From positions 1,156,151 to 1,220,150 of the forward strand of contig NC_030994.1 in NCBI RefSeq assembly GCF_000149955.1: a DNA stretch of 64,000 nucleotides, in the 5' to 3' direction. This DNA comes from Fusarium oxysporum f. sp. lycopersici 4287 (taxonomy: Eukaryota; Ascomycota; Sordariomycetes; Hypocreales; Nectriaceae). Within the stretch, counting starts at the first letter, position 1, and every line of letters begins with the position of its first letter. The notes below the pieces were generated by a model. That model was given only the letters and a program-made list of their open reading frames with translations, had not been told where the DNA came from and ran no database searches. A program made the translations under genes and the position numbers. Positions 45,133 through 57,272 of the stretch are shown piece after piece.

Positions 45133-46067
45133 CTACGATTTGATACCCGCCAAAAGACGTTCCTCAACGTTGTCCAGAACAGAGTAGTGCTCCACAACGT
45201 TCAAGTTCTCAATCTCGGCCACGAACTGCTTGTGGGGGTCCTGGCCAGGACCACCCATCATGGGGTTAGGCATCTGCTGCGCTTGCATTTGCTGGGCAAC
45301 CTGGCTGGCGGCTACATTGTGTTAGTGCATGGTCAAGGAATTGCCAGATCAGGACGCCTACCATTGTCACTGCCAAGAAGGAACACATAAACAAACTGGA
45401 GACCGAAGATGCAAAGGAAGTACCAGCTGATACTGGACATCCATCGAGGATCCATTTCCCTGGTCTGAACACCAGCCTGGAGCATGCTCTTGAACTTGAT
45501 AGTAATGGGGAAGGGCAGTTTCACTATTACGATTAGTCTTGTCTATATTCAATGATAATTCAACATACTGATGACATATCCACTGAAAAAGGCGTTAATC
45601 CAGCTCATGATGAGTGTATTGGGGATAATCATGGCCATATTGTTCTTCATCATACCCATCATTCCGTCCATAGCGCTGGGATCGGACAGAGGGTTGGCAG
45701 GAGGTTGGCCCTTGCGATCGGGCTCCTTAAGGTATGTTCCGGCCTCGTAATTGGTTGTCAGAGTATCACGTCGAGACTCGAATGCCCTCTGTGAGAGGAC
45801 ATGGTGGTTGGTCCGAAGAGCTACACCCCGAGCAAGGAAGCGTTGCTCACGCATCGCCTTTTCGTCCTGCTTCTTAGGCGCGGTCGCCATAAGGACAGAT
45901 GCGTAATGACGGAGCACACCAGTCAAGACCATGACAATGGTGATGGGGATAAGGATCCAGTAGCTACAAGCTCAAGTTAGTGGTTTAGTCCATTGGCGGA
46001 TCGGTCGGGAGGCGACGAACAATAACTGAGGATCCCTATGAAGGGTCTGAACCGGAGCTTGCGCCAT
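45133..46067 (-). CDS. EMC3: ER membrane protein complex subunit 3
   Basis: Core Oxa1-superfamily insertase subunit of the ER membrane protein complex. Exons 46067-46021, 45963-45569, 45523-45362 and 45311-45133 give 260 aa. It begins MAQAPVQTLHRDPQLFYWIL, then IPITIVMVLTGVLRHYASVL (first helix), a basic cytosolic loop, a Met-rich segment DGMMGMMKNNMAMIIPNTLI, FFSGYVIMKLPFPITIKFKS and SSISWYFLCIFGLQFVYVFL. In the first intron the donor GTTCGT (46020) is preferred because it yields QLFYWIL. Introns are 45-57 nt. Divergent from signal peptidase subunit SPC2, only 385 bp apart. Confidence 0.95.
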
Positions 46068-46452
46068 GATGTCGATATTCGGGGACGTGGAATAGCAGCG
46101 TTGGGAAAGGCGAAGCTGATGTCGCGTTGCAATGGAGCTGTTGGAGACGTGAGGTTCAAGGTCGTCAAATAGCCACGATTCAAGGCAACTGACGCCACAT
46201 GTAAGGCGGAGCTGCATGATTGGTGGCGGTACACTAACGACCCTGGAGCAGCCACACGTTACGGAGGGCCTTAGCTGTTCCGGGCTAGGCTTTTGATGAA
46301 GGGACAGCTATCCACATGCTTCAGCCCCACGACAGACTTCCCATGACAGCGAGTCTCTATACTTATACACAGAGAAAACGGCCACTTTCTTTAGCAACAT
46401 ACCACAGCACTCAATTTCTCCGACACAAGCCATTGCAGGCTTATAATTCATT
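46068..46452. other. Short bidirectional promoter, EMC3 / SPC2
   Basis: 385 bases between the start codons of two divergent ER membrane biogenesis genes. No gene inside. Shared control is possible. Confidence 0.6.
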
Positions 46453-47247
46453 ATGGCCAACGCCGCTGAAAAGATCTCGGTCTATAATCTTGCTGGTAAG
46501 CTTTCCAGCTCCTTATAAACTCTTATACGGGACAATCTTCTGACACGGTGGCTCTTCGCGACACAGATCTCAAGAACACATCCGACGATGCTATCCCCAA
46601 CTACCTAAACTCTCTCAAGTTCCGCCAATCTCACACCCTCACCGATGTCCGTCTTGCGCTCGGATACACTGCTTTCGGTATTGCAGCTGCTTGTTTCCTC
46701 TGGGACTACAAGCTAGGCTTTGAGAGCACGAAATACTACACAGCTGCTGCCGTTACGCTCTACACCTTGATCAATGGCGTCTTGACACTATGGATTATGT
46801 TCCGTGAAAAGGGTGTTGTGTACGAGGGAACTTCACCCTCAGGAGAGAAGGTCAGGCGAAGTTACTCGCATCTTCTTTACAGTCTACTAACACCTTTGTT
46901 AGATCTCCATCAGCAGCTCTACAAAGAAGAACGTCCCCATCTACAACCTTACTATTACTGTCACTGATAAGAACTCGAAATCCACCGTTCACAAAATCTC
47001 TAAGCCTTTCAGCGGCTGGTTCGACCAGACTGGCCAATTTGTTGCTGTTCCCTTCCAGGAGCTCCTCGCCAACTCAGTACCTTTGATCGGCAAGCGGGAC
47101 CCCAAGCGTGTCACCGTCTCTAAGGAGTTGTTGGATGCCAGCCCTGATGTTCTCGATGCTATTCTGGCTGCCAACGCCACTGGTGCCGAGGCCGCATCCA
47201 CACCAGAAGTAACTGAAAAGAAGGGTGGCAAGCGACGCAAGGCGTAA
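46453..47247 (+). CDS. SPC2: Signal peptidase complex subunit 2 (SPCS2/Spc2)
   Basis: Accessory subunit of the ER signal peptidase, also contacting the translocon. Exons 46453-46495, 46567-46850 and 46903-47247 give 223 aa. It begins MANAAEKISVYNLADLKNTS. Two membrane helices form the hairpin: VRLALGYTAFGIAAACFLW and AAAVTLYTLINGVLTLWIMF. The C-terminal cytosolic domain includes VPIYNLTITVTDKNSKSTVH and FSGWFDQTGQFVAVPFQE, then a basic end (KKGGKRRKA). The second intron has a weaker donor (GTCAGG) but a clear CTAAC branch and TTAG acceptor. Confidence 0.93.
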
Positions 47248-47521
47248 AAAGGGGTATAGTGTAGCTTAAAGAGAATAAGAAGTGGTTATATATAGTATGG
47301 CGTTTGTAGGGAATCATCTTGATACCATGCACTGACAGGACAATGTCAGAACTCCGGCAGAACTTCTGATTATGGTTCTTGTGCTTAATTATTGTCCAAT
47401 TCTGAATGATCTCTTTGTTATATGAACCTTTCTCGACTACCTGTCTAGCGCCAATCACGAAAAGGAGATCAAGTCCCATCATCCTATCACATTGCCTCTA
47501 TGTAAAAAGCAGCTCGTCATC

Positions 47522-50500
47522 TTACTTGAGATCTGCCCAAGCTGCCCTGGCCAATCGTGCTGTCTTTCTCACCTCTCGTACGCGGTGTCCACAGACCAAC
47601 GTCAACTGTCGTTGCACTTGAGGCGCATGTGGTATCAAGTGCTGGGAGTCGTATGTCTGTGGTAGGCTCCCCACGATCTCCAGCGCAAGCTTGCCGCAAG
47701 CACCCTCCGTCTCTACATCAGCAGATGCGGGAGACGGTTTATGTGAGAAGACACTGCTGCAGATCTTGATGATGCTTCGAATGTGCCCCTTACCCTTCTC
47801 GGGAGCCTCTGCGAGTGTATTCTTAATCACATCCAGGGCGGCCTTGGTTTCAGGGCCGATGCCACTGTTTTGCGCAACGGCGATCGAGATTCGGAGGATG
47901 CTGTCTGCATCGGCTTCATAAATTGGGAAGTTCATGTGCTTAACCATGAGCAACACGGCGGTGCTGTAGTTCGCCTTGACCTGTTGGTCCTGGACCTCTG
48001 TTTCCTTTCCAGTAGCGGCTCGTAGCATTGGGCTGACAAGTTGGAAATAGACCTTCTGGGTCCAGAGAGGCTTGACGATGGCATAACACTCTTTGGTAAG
48101 CGGTTGCTGGGGGGCCACGATCATTTCAAGTCGTCGAGCAAGTTCAGTGCCAAGCTTGGGATCTTTAGGCGATTCCTTGACCACATCTAACAGTGTCTTG
48201 GCCTCCTTGCCGCTATATCGTCTGACCATTCCCGCAACAAGGGCATAAATGGAGGTGATTTGCTCCAAGCGAGAGGCGTCATTTCCTGACGTAGATGCGG
48301 GTGAGAGACTCGAGGATCGTTGTTCCAGAGCTGTTATGAGGCTTGGAACAGTCTCAACTTTGAACTTGTTTGCTAGAATAGTCAAGATGGAAAGAGTCAC
48401 TGGTCTGCTGAAGTTTGTGTCCGCTGCGAACCCGCTGAGAATCAACTCTTGGGCAACCCCAATGTCAAACTACAATCGAGTTAGCGATAAAGAATACGGG
48501 CTATGATCACAGTGACCTTACTAGACGAGATACTGCTGATGGTTGCAAAGCTTGCAGTATACCAAAAGCTAGAACATTTGGCGCTTCGGATGCTAACCAA
48601 CTCCAAGATGAGCCATTCTCCAAGCTTGACTGAGTTTCCGGTGCCGTCTGGGGAACTCTAATCGACTCATCACGAAAGAGGCTAATTGCAAAACTCTCGG
48701 CTTTGAGTGATGTTTGTTGAGTTTCACTGAACTCGTGGATGACAAAGCCTGCAAGAGTGGAAATAAGATGAAGGTACTGGTGTCCAGAGACTTCATCGAC
48801 ATTGGCGAAGTCATCACTCAAACTCAGAGCTTGTTTGCCTGTCTGAGGATGTGTATCAACTACCTTGGTTGCTCGGCGATAGAGTTGTCTAGCAATGAAT
48901 AGGGTAACGAGTAAGAACTCGCTTCTAATCTCGGCCACAGAGGCTGACTGAGGAACTTGGCTATGATATTCAGGAGACGACTCAGTTACTGTCTCCCCGC
49001 CAAGCAGACTCAAGGCAGGGTACGCAGAGCCGATCTTCTGTAAGGGCTCGTCTTTGATGGAGAATTCTTTGTCGGGGTTCTTTGCCAAGCAGGCGTCGTT
49101 GAAATATCGAATAGTGGATTGGATTGTAGCGACCAGGGCACACCAAATTTCAGGATCCGACTTGGACTCGAGCGAATCAAAGAGTTCTGATAGGAAAGCG
49201 CGGATAGAGTAAATGAAGTGATCGAAACCGTCGCGTGGTGTGAAAGGTAGTTCTGAGGAGCCCAGGTATGCAACCAAACCTCCAAGAGTCTTGATCGTCT
49301 CAACCGTATCGGGAACATTACCATTTTGTCGGCTAGAGCGAATGATGCTCAAACTATCATCCACTAGGCCGTCGAAGCCACGAGGGAAGTACCGAATAGC
49401 CCGTTGGAGAGCCTGGGCAGCATCGTTAATGAGTTCATCGCCCCCAGATGATCGAGGATACCCGGGACCCGACTTCTTGAGAATGGCAAAGAGAGATGAG
49501 CAGATTTCTGAGCAAGTTGACTCAGGAAGTAATCGCTGAGAGATGTCGCTTGCGCCGTTGTTGGACAGATCCAATGACTTGGAGGGCCGTTGGCAAACCA
49601 AAACTCCAGCTCCCGGAACTGCTTGTGTAGCAACCTTTATATCATCATACGAGGCATCCGGTTTGGAGCCAAGACTGACAGGGTTCTTAAAGGTGTCTTG
49701 GTAAAGAGATTTGAAGAAACCGTCGATGGCAGCAAAATCCTCTCGGTCCTCAGCAGCCATATTTGTGTCAACTAGTAAGAAGCGGGTTTCTAGGATGATG
49801 TGCAAGACCTTCAGAAGATCCTGGGTGTGAACGGGTGCCTTTGGATGTCGCAAGTTCTCTTTGATATGCGTGATAACGGGAGCAGCCATTAGGACAAAAG
49901 CGCTTGGCTTGGAGCTCAAGACACTAACCATGAGTCGGCCGGCGGACGAGGCATACATGGTTGTCGCGAGGTCTGGTACGCAGTCTCGGGTAACCGATAG
50001 TGTGTAATCGCGGAGGCTATCCCCAGCGAGTCGTCGAGTGAGAGACTTGAGAACTTCCAATGTGCCCCAGATGGTATCTTCTATTTCGCCATTTCGAACC
50101 TCGTATTTCAAGCTGCCCCATATTTGGTTGGCGTAGGGAGCAATTGCCTTCTGTGGATGGCTGTACTCATCGAGACAAGCTTGCATGGTTTTGAGGATAT
50201 CGAGCTGGATTTGGTCAGCTGAATTTCTCTTTTTAAAGAATGGGGCTTACTAACCTTGACATTGACCGTTACAGCATCTCCCTGATCCAGTTTGCCCAAA
50301 AGGAACGGAAAGACCTTATCAGCTAATAAGTGGTTTGCTGAAAAGCACTTTCGCAGTTGTAGCTTCAACTCTTCAGGGGTAATTGCAACCTGAGATGCTC
50401 TAGGGAGCGAAATGGGGAAGTATGGCTTGAAAACACCATACACCTCCTCCAATACATCTTGAGAGACTGTATACTCAGACATGAACAATCTCAAGATATC

Positions 50501-51266
50501 AAACCACATCATCAAACACTCAGGGTCTCGCTCACTTCTGCACAGTTGAATCAAGTCGAGCATAAAGCCAGCAGACGAGCCATGTGTGTTCTGTAAGTCG
50601 CTGGCGACACCAGGAGTTGTCATGAGTAGTCGTATGAGCTCGTAGATTTCGAGTCTGGTCTTAGATACTTGGCGTGGGAAGTCGTCCTTGAGGGAGCACA
50701 CTTTCTGGATAATGTCGTGTCCCATGTGCCGTTGGAAGGACTTCATGGCGACTATCCTAGATAGAGCGCTTGCGGAGGGCATAATTCCAGCTTTATGATC
50801 GACCTCGAACATGGCTCCGAAGAAGCTGACCAATAGTTTCACTGATCAATTGTTAGACGAAATCGTAGTCATGTTTTGTACATGAGCTTACCTTGACTGG
50901 GTTTCAGAATATCATTGCTTAGGAAATCCAACGTCCGTGATAGAAACTCAAGCGCTATTACAGTTAGACATGACCGGTGCCACGATGTATGAACCGAGAC
51001 TCACCCTTTGCCCTCGCCGTCCAATCTGGTGTCTCATTCTCGGCCTCATTACCACCACCTGGCATCCAAGGTTGCACAGCTTCGACCCATCGAGCTACAG
51101 GGTTTGTATTGGCCGCTGCAGTTTGAATCTCTAGACAAAGTCAGAACATCTTCATTTAGCAGGGATGGACTAAAGTACCGTTGGCAGCCTTCTTGGCTAT
51201 CGCTGTCTGTTGCCCCTCATTGTCGGCCAGAACAAATTCAAGAGCCCACTGCCTAAAGTCCGCCAT
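47522..51266 (-). CDS. MET18: MMS19/MET18, cytosolic iron-sulfur targeting factor
   Basis: HEAT-repeat scaffold of the CIA targeting complex, delivering Fe-S clusters to DNA polymerases, helicases (XPD) and others. Exons are 51266-51179, 51130-51005, 50954-50892, 50841-50255, 50204-48522 and 48469-47522, giving 1164 aa. It begins MADFRQWALEFVLADNEGQQ, then LEFLSRTLDFLSNDILKPSQ across two introns, VKLLVSFFGAMFEVDHKAGI, and ends in a HEAT segment VQRQLTLVCGHRVREVRKTA. All five introns are 48-52 nt with GT-AG ends. Length and both terminal motifs fit the family. Divergent from ATP11, 555 bp between starts. Confidence 0.93.
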
Positions 51267-51821
51267 CGTGGACAATTTGAGACTGCACAGTCCCTTTAAT
51301 CGTCTTTTAGGATGTAAAAAGCCGACAAATCGCCCAATACCACACAATCTGTATAGCGAAACTTGCAACTTTGCCCCTCGAGTTTGCGATAGTGAAGTGG
51401 CAGAAAGTTGATGCCCACCAAAAGCGGTGAAATTGTATGGCGGGGTAGTTGAGCACTGTAGTTGGCTTTCTGCACAGTGATGTCAAAGTAAGAAAATAAT
51501 ATGAGAGACGTTGTGAAATAAGGCCCGGATTCTTTGGTATATCCTGGGTTTCGAGGTTTTTGATATAAGTCTTATCAGATTGGTCCAATTGCTGAAGCCC
51601 TCTTTGTCATCATGCCAAACTCCGAAGCCGGCCATCGACCTCAACGGAGATGTCCCGTCATTCCGCAGACACGGCCCCACTACAGTATTTCTTAAGTGAC
51701 GACAGCGAATTTTGGTGGTCAACCCCTGTATTTCTTTCTCCGTCATCGACCTTCAAAACACATCAACACAGCTGAGCCCGACACGTCCACAGGTGGCTTG
51801 TCGACTCAATTGACCTTCAGC
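51267..51821. other. Divergent promoter region, MMS19 / ATP11
   Basis: These 555 bases probably contain both promoters. No gene or repeat is seen. Confidence 0.6.
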
Positions 51822-52829
51822 ATGGCCTCACTACGAATTCCTGCCCTTCGCCGGCTTGTAGCCGCTCCCATACGCACCACCCGAGCTATCAACCAGCGAC
51901 GATGGGCTCAAGTTCACGATATTCGCTTCCTCGCGACAACCCAACCTTCGCAAGCCGTCGTCGAGAAGTACAAAGAGAAGCTGAACCAGAAGGCTCAAAA
52001 AGAGGGCCTCCAGAGCATCGACCAGCTCAAGGCAGCTTACGCTGACAAAATTGATGCTGAGCGTCGAAAGAGTGGTATTGAGATTCCAGTTGGAACAATT
52101 CCTCAAGCACCCGAAACACCAGTTGTTCAACCTAACGCCGACAACCCCCCTGGACAAGACCAACCAACCAGAGACCCTCGCGATCCTCCTACCACTCCTC
52201 CTCAACATCCTCCAGCCGGCTCGGATAAGCCTGCTATTAAGACTCTAAATGACATCATTGACCTCCCCAAGGCACGGGAGCTTCCAGAGAAGGAGCTTAC
52301 AGCTATCTGGCGTCTACGACATGCCTCATCTGAGCAGAACCTCTGTGCTGTAATCCCGATGTCTACATACAAGGCCATGGAGGACGCTGCACGAACAGCA
52401 CCTCAATTCGTCCTCCCAGTGCCTCATCCCTCCCAAGGCGCAGAGATTCACTTCCTGCAGTGGACCTTTGATGCCGCGTCCAAGACTAGCACTGTTTTGT
52501 TCACCCAGCTTGCTGAATACAAGAACAGAGGCGAGTTTGCGCAGCCTCACACTACCATCACGCACCACCTCGACCTTGCCGATGAGCGAGGTCTGGTTTT
52601 GATGCAGGGTCAGGTCCTGCCTGACCGAGGTGTTACACCAGAGAACGCCAAGTGGCTACTCATGTCTCTACAGCGATTCTACGGTGGTTGGGATGGTGAG
52701 GAAGTCGAGCTGACTGGTGAGCGTAAGGATAGGGCTGGGGAGCGAAAGAAGCTGCTGAACTGGTTCGCAGCTGGCGATTCAAGATTCAGCGTTGATAAGC
52801 TGCTGGAGGAGGCTGAGCGCATGGGTTAA
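51822..52829 (+). CDS. ATP11: ATP11, mitochondrial F1-ATPase assembly chaperone
   Basis: Binds free F1 beta subunit during assembly of ATP synthase. Single exon, 335 aa, from the ATG at 51822 (MASLRIPALRRLVAAPIRTT). The first 40 or so residues are basic and lack acidic residues, as in a mitochondrial presequence. A coiled region VVEKYKEKLNQKAQKEGLQS and a Pro-rich linker follow. The conserved ATP11 domain includes LNDIIDLPKARELPEKELTA, IWRLRHASSEQNLCAVIP and FTQLAEYKNRGEFAQPHTTI, and ends AKWLLMSLQRFYGG. Length is typical. Confidence 0.95.
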   Translation: MASLRIPALRRLVAAPIRTTRAINQRRWAQVHDIRFLATTQPSQAVVEKYKEKLNQKAQKEGLQSIDQLKAAYADKIDAERRKSGIEIPVGTIPQAPETPVVQPNADNPPGQDQPTRDPRDPPTTPPQHPPAGSDKPAIKTLNDIIDLPKARELPEKELTAIWRLRHASSEQNLCAVIPMSTYKAMEDAARTAPQFVLPVPHPSQGAEIHFLQWTFDAASKTSTVLFTQLAEYKNRGEFAQPHTTITHHLDLADERGLVLMQGQVLPDRGVTPENAKWLLMSLQRFYGGWDGEEVELTGERKDRAGERKKLLNWFAAGDSRFSVDKLLEEAERMG

Positions 52830-53378
52830 GTATGGGGCATTCAGTTTCAACCACGAGTTTCGCACCATGGTTTTGTGTTATTACAGGCAAAGAGCGCGAC
52901 ATCCACCTATGAAAGGCAATGAATTGTAGAATATACGACTAGTGTACAAGATAATTTAAACACCTACCACGTCCTACGAAACTCTCTCGTTTGCCATGAT
53001 CTCGTTTCTTTGATATAAAGAGGTTGTAGACTTGCTACTAAGCACTGCAATTGATGCAGGCGCTGTAATTAGTATAAGAGATCATGTTAACTTAATCCAT
53101 GTTTAAAATAGCATGTCTGAACTCGTTGCCTCGGTATTCAACATAACATGTACCAACCTCAACGCCATCCAAACAACACCACCGCCCCATAGCGAAATTC
53201 AACTCGAGGTATCTGAAAGTGCTGATGTTCGCAAAGCCAAGCAGAGGTATCCATAACATGATATCAATCCATATATGCTCCAATCCGTATATCCTTTTTG
53301 TGTTCCATGTATATCCGCATCCCTCTTTCATCTCCGTGTATTAGTTCGTGTCTATCGTTATGTCTCTTTGAACACTTT
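52830..53378. other. Convergent intergenic region
   Basis: These 549 bases hold the 3' flanks of ATP11 and the lipase gene. Nothing else supported. Confidence 0.6.
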
Positions 53379-55550
53379 CTAAGTCTCGCCGCTACTGCTC
53401 GATTGGCACTCCTCTACCACATCTTCTTTGACAGACAGTTTCTCCTTTTCTGGTAGCACCGCCTCACAACCTTCAGGGACGCGGCAAATATCGCGTGCAT
53501 TGCATGTCTTCCATAGAACCTCACGTACTTCTTTGAAAACCTGATCGACCGCATCCATCGCCCAGATGACATCTAGATGTTCGTATTCAGGAATCACCTT
53601 GCTGTGGACCAAGTTGACATGAGGCTCGCGGCCCTTCTCAAACCGCCGGAGCAGTTTCCTTCCGTCAACAAGATCGTCGTTACCACAAACCCACATAGCC
53701 ATAGGTGGTGCTTGTTTGTTGTACCACGCGGTAGAGCCCTTGGGATGTTTTCGATGAGCTTCGAGCGCCGATGAGGTCCTTGGTGTCACGGGCCGTCCAT
53801 CTCCCTTGGAATCCATGTGCTCCTCAGCTCTAACAATCTCTTTCGTCGACAAGATACATTTGTGCTTGGCAAAGCACTCTCGGCCAAGCCACCATCGCAT
53901 AGACTCGGCGCTGACGTAAACAGGCGCAAACTGGAACATGCGATTGCGAAGACCACGATCCCAACGGGCGTCAGTCCAGTCAAACAGAAACGAGAAGACT
54001 TTGTAACCAAGCCAGCCATATAGACGGGGATCCAACAGTTTGTGCATCTGCATCATGAAAGGAATAAATGCATGGATGCCAAACATGAGACGAAATAGAC
54101 CTGGCGAAATGATTCGCATGAACTTGAAGTACATTTTGCCGATTAACGGGCCAGCATATGCGGCTGGGGCGAGAGCGCAGAATACGGTCAGCTTCTCGCC
54201 CAGCTCAGGTCGCTGTTCTTTGGCCAAAGCGACAAAGGTTTGAGTTGTACCTTGGGAGTGGCAGATAAGTCCAATCTTTTCGAAACCCGTCTCTGTGATG
54301 ACCCGCGACGTCAACGCGGGAAGATCGAAAACACCCATCTGTCTAATATTCCAGCACCACATCCTCGGGTCGTTGTACTCAAGCAGTGCATGCTTGGGCT
54401 TGAACCCACAACGGTTGTTGCCAAGCCACACGTCATAGCCAGACTTGCACAGCCAAAAAGCGAGAGAGTCGTCATCATTACAGCAATAAGCACCCGAGCT
54501 TTGTAGGAGGCCATGCATGAGCAGCACGGGGAACTTTGGCTTCTGTGATGGGTCTTTGAGCTTCTTCCTCTGGGATTGGAATACTTCTGGCCCTCGATCG
54601 GACCTCAAGCTTTCCTCCAATTCGGTATACTCTTTGGGGTCGTAAACATGCCATAAGTCAATTATGAATCCGTCTTCGGTCTGAACCTCAAATGTCTCAA
54701 CGTCTAGACCAACTCTGCGCGCATAATATGCGACGTCACAGATGATTGGGTCTGGTCCGCCTTCGGTTGGTGGGAATTCCTCAGCATTTTCCATCCTGTC
54801 TAGCGTTCGTCCGTTTGGTGATTTTTGCTTCCAAGACTTTTCTTGCTCGCGTCTTGCTTGAGCTCTGCGTTTCTCTTCTTCATAGAACGGCCTATCAGAA
54901 TCAGGATCGCGAAAAGTCAGCCGGTACCAGATGTTCTTCCAGATCATGGGTATCGTCGTAAACAATGAGCCCAAGACGATAACGCCGAGAAATGCCAGAC
55001 TGAGAAAGAATGCGCTGATTCGAAAGAACATGCATTGAAGATTGCGCAACATATTGGGAGGTCCATATAGCGGCAGTGGAGGGAAGAGAGGATTGGTATG
55101 AGAAGGGGGTGTTTGTTTTCGCAATGTGCTGTTGCTGTTGGACTTTTGTAGAGATGCGCCATTCTGTTCTGAAGGCAACTGAACAACCTTTTTTTGCTCG
55201 GGGTTTGCGTTCTCGACATTGGATATTTTCTCCTTGGTTTCGTTTCCTGCTTTGATTTCGACACTCTCAGGCTCGCCTTGAAGCTCTTCCCTCAGGACAT
55301 TGAGCTTATGCGCCTCCTGCAATGGCACACCCGGGAGTCGTTTTCCATCTGAAGTAATGATAACAGGGTCATGAGGCGTAACAAATTGTGCTTCGATGGC
55401 AACTCCGGGGTCTTCGCCGGTTGGATGTTGGTGTGAGAGCTTCTCAGCTTGTTGTGTGAATTGGACGGCTGTCTCGGCTAGTTTCTTGCCAACGACTTTA
55501 GGGTGATGCTCCTGCGTCGCAGTTGACGAGCCATGCTGTTGTTGTGTCAT
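53379..55550 (-). CDS. Membrane-bound acid-lipase-family protein, steryl ester hydrolase-like
   Basis: Alpha/beta hydrolase of the lysosomal acid lipase group, like yeast Yeh1/Yeh2/Tgl1, which hydrolyse steryl esters or triacylglycerol. Single exon, 723 aa from the ATG at 55550 (MTQQQHGSSTATQEHHPKVV). About 170 residues of polar N-terminal tail precede one membrane segment (ISAFFLSLAFLGVIVLGSLF). The hydrolase domain has VLLMHGLLQSSGAY (oxyanion), nucleophile Ser in LICHSQGTTQTF near residue 430, Asp in VCGNDDLVDGRK, and His in EYEHLDVIWAMD. The elbow is HSQG with Cys before, as in related lipases. C-terminal tail is acidic and Ser-rich. Substrate inferred from family. Confidence 0.9.
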   Translation of the reverse strand: MTQQQHGSSTATQEHHPKVVGKKLAETAVQFTQQAEKLSHQHPTGEDPGVAIEAQFVTPHDPVIITSDGKRLPGVPLQEAHKLNVLREELQGEPESVEIKAGNETKEKISNVENANPEQKKVVQLPSEQNGASLQKSNSNSTLRKQTPPSHTNPLFPPLPLYGPPNMLRNLQCMFFRISAFFLSLAFLGVIVLGSLFTTIPMIWKNIWYRLTFRDPDSDRPFYEEEKRRAQARREQEKSWKQKSPNGRTLDRMENAEEFPPTEGGPDPIICDVAYYARRVGLDVETFEVQTEDGFIIDLWHVYDPKEYTELEESLRSDRGPEVFQSQRKKLKDPSQKPKFPVLLMHGLLQSSGAYCCNDDDSLAFWLCKSGYDVWLGNNRCGFKPKHALLEYNDPRMWCWNIRQMGVFDLPALTSRVITETGFEKIGLICHSQGTTQTFVALAKEQRPELGEKLTVFCALAPAAYAGPLIGKMYFKFMRIISPGLFRLMFGIHAFIPFMMQMHKLLDPRLYGWLGYKVFSFLFDWTDARWDRGLRNRMFQFAPVYVSAESMRWWLGRECFAKHKCILSTKEIVRAEEHMDSKGDGRPVTPRTSSALEAHRKHPKGSTAWYNKQAPPMAMWVCGNDDLVDGRKLLRRFEKGREPHVNLVHSKVIPEYEHLDVIWAMDAVDQVFKEVREVLWKTCNARDICRVPEGCEAVLPEKEKLSVKEDVVEECQSSSSGET

Positions 55551-57272
55551 AGTTTCTATGCAATTATCAATTATGATGGCCGACTCGGCCAGTAAAGAAT
55601 GTGTAGGTACCAGATGATAATGTGGCTATGGCTGTGCAGAACAAGTAGTCAAGCGATTGGACGACTGCCGGCCTTGAGATGCGCTGTGGAAGAGAGACCT
55701 ACTGTTCAGGGAACAATTCGCATGTTGGACAGGGAATTATAAAGGATTACGGAGATATAAATCCAGGACGGATATCGCCAGTGCGAAAACAGGTCAAGGA
55801 TCGATAAAAAGAGGGTGGGATCATAAGGAGAATAGATCAGATGGTGTACGTCCAATATTCCACTTAACGGACAGACCGATTGTTGACTTCAGTCTCGGTT
55901 GTTATGCGGTGTATAAGGGACTGGCGTGATGATAAGAAACTGTCTAGACCGAGGTCTTTTCTTTTGTGATGGTTAAAAAGAAGGAAAAAGCCGTTTCAAA
56001 CTCATCAAACAGGCCAGCAACGTTTAATCATGGGAAGTGACAGGGCAATCAACTGTGAATGGTCACTAAGATAGAGTTGCGTCATGGGAGGTCGATAGGA
56101 GCAGAGTTTTGGCCAGACAGCCGGATTTGTGGCGGGAACTGAGACTTTGATGAGCGATGATCCTTGCTGAAAAGCATGTGAAGGCTGTCAAAAGGGGTCT
56201 AAGAGATCATCTAATTTGCGTTCTCAGCTGTATGTTTTGGGTGATCATGCTGCAATAGAATTGATATGCACTGCCAACGGCCAAGAATTGATGATGCGTA
56301 TAACATTCTGGATCTGAGTACTGTTTGCTTATACGATTGGGGAAATGATAAGAGCGTATTCGCGTCGTAAACGACCAGACATCCATGATGTATGACTTCG
56401 TTTTCGTCCATATGATGCTGATACTGAAGATACGTGAATAAAATAGACCTGAACAAGTAGAGCCAAATTATGCCGCTTGTGTCATTCCTCATGCAAGATA
56501 AGCTATTTTCAGCTCCTGTTGATCTTGTGCTGTGCTTCGTTTCTCCAATTGAAGCGTTGCAGGGTCTCGCCACAAATCGACCAACCCTGGACTTGGCTTT
56601 TTACCCCAGGTTGGAGACGCTGGAGACGCTGGGCTCTGGAGTTGCTGACTGATACCCGCCTGTAGATTAGGTAGCAGACTGAGGGAAAACTTAGGATCTT
56701 CATCCTAGATGACAAAAAGACTTAGATGAACTATCCCAAGCTTAGGGGGCTATTTGATGAGTTTATTTTGGCATCTTTTATTCAAGATCTTATGTTTTCT
56801 TGCTCCCTGAGGGCAGATTACCTACGTCGCTGTTGCACGACGCTTCTCCGCGTTCGGGGCACCTCACAGGCATCTCGGTCTCGGTACGTACCTCGGAGCG
56901 GCAGAGACCCCGTGTCGCACCTACCAACCTTAGCCAAAGCTGGGAGAAGCCGAGGCAGGCCACTGTTGCTGCTTCGGTCGCTCTGAGCCGCTGCCGAGCT
57001 CCAAAGCCACCTCCAATTTCTAATCTCAACCTCACAGTAGCTTCATCCTCATCCCCTTGGGGTTTCTTTTTTTTTTTTTTTTTTTTTGTTTACGCGCAAT
57101 TGTATACTCGAGATTGCTCTTTCTTGTTTGTTTGTCCAGGCCTTGCGACTTTACCAATTGAAGGACTCCCAGAGCGATGCAGTGATCCCCGCGTTTGCGC
57201 TTCGAGCTTCCTGTAACAATATCGTCCTCCGCAACCTTTACCACATTCCCTCAAGCTTGACTCCTTCTCAAG
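55551..57272. other. Divergent intergenic region, lipase / PEX6
   Basis: This 1.72 kb holds the promoters of both genes. A run of 21 T lies at 57067-57087, about 185 bp before the PEX6 start. A short tandem GGAGACGCT duplication is at about 56611-56630. No supported gene. Confidence 0.55.
57067..57087. repeat. Poly(T) tract, 21 bases
   Basis: Homopolymer upstream of PEX6. Possible nucleosome-depleted promoter element (inference); length may be unreliable. Confidence 0.85.

Noticed and set aside
56211..56573. 120-codon minus-strand open stretch
   Set aside because: No ATG at its start and no recognisable product.
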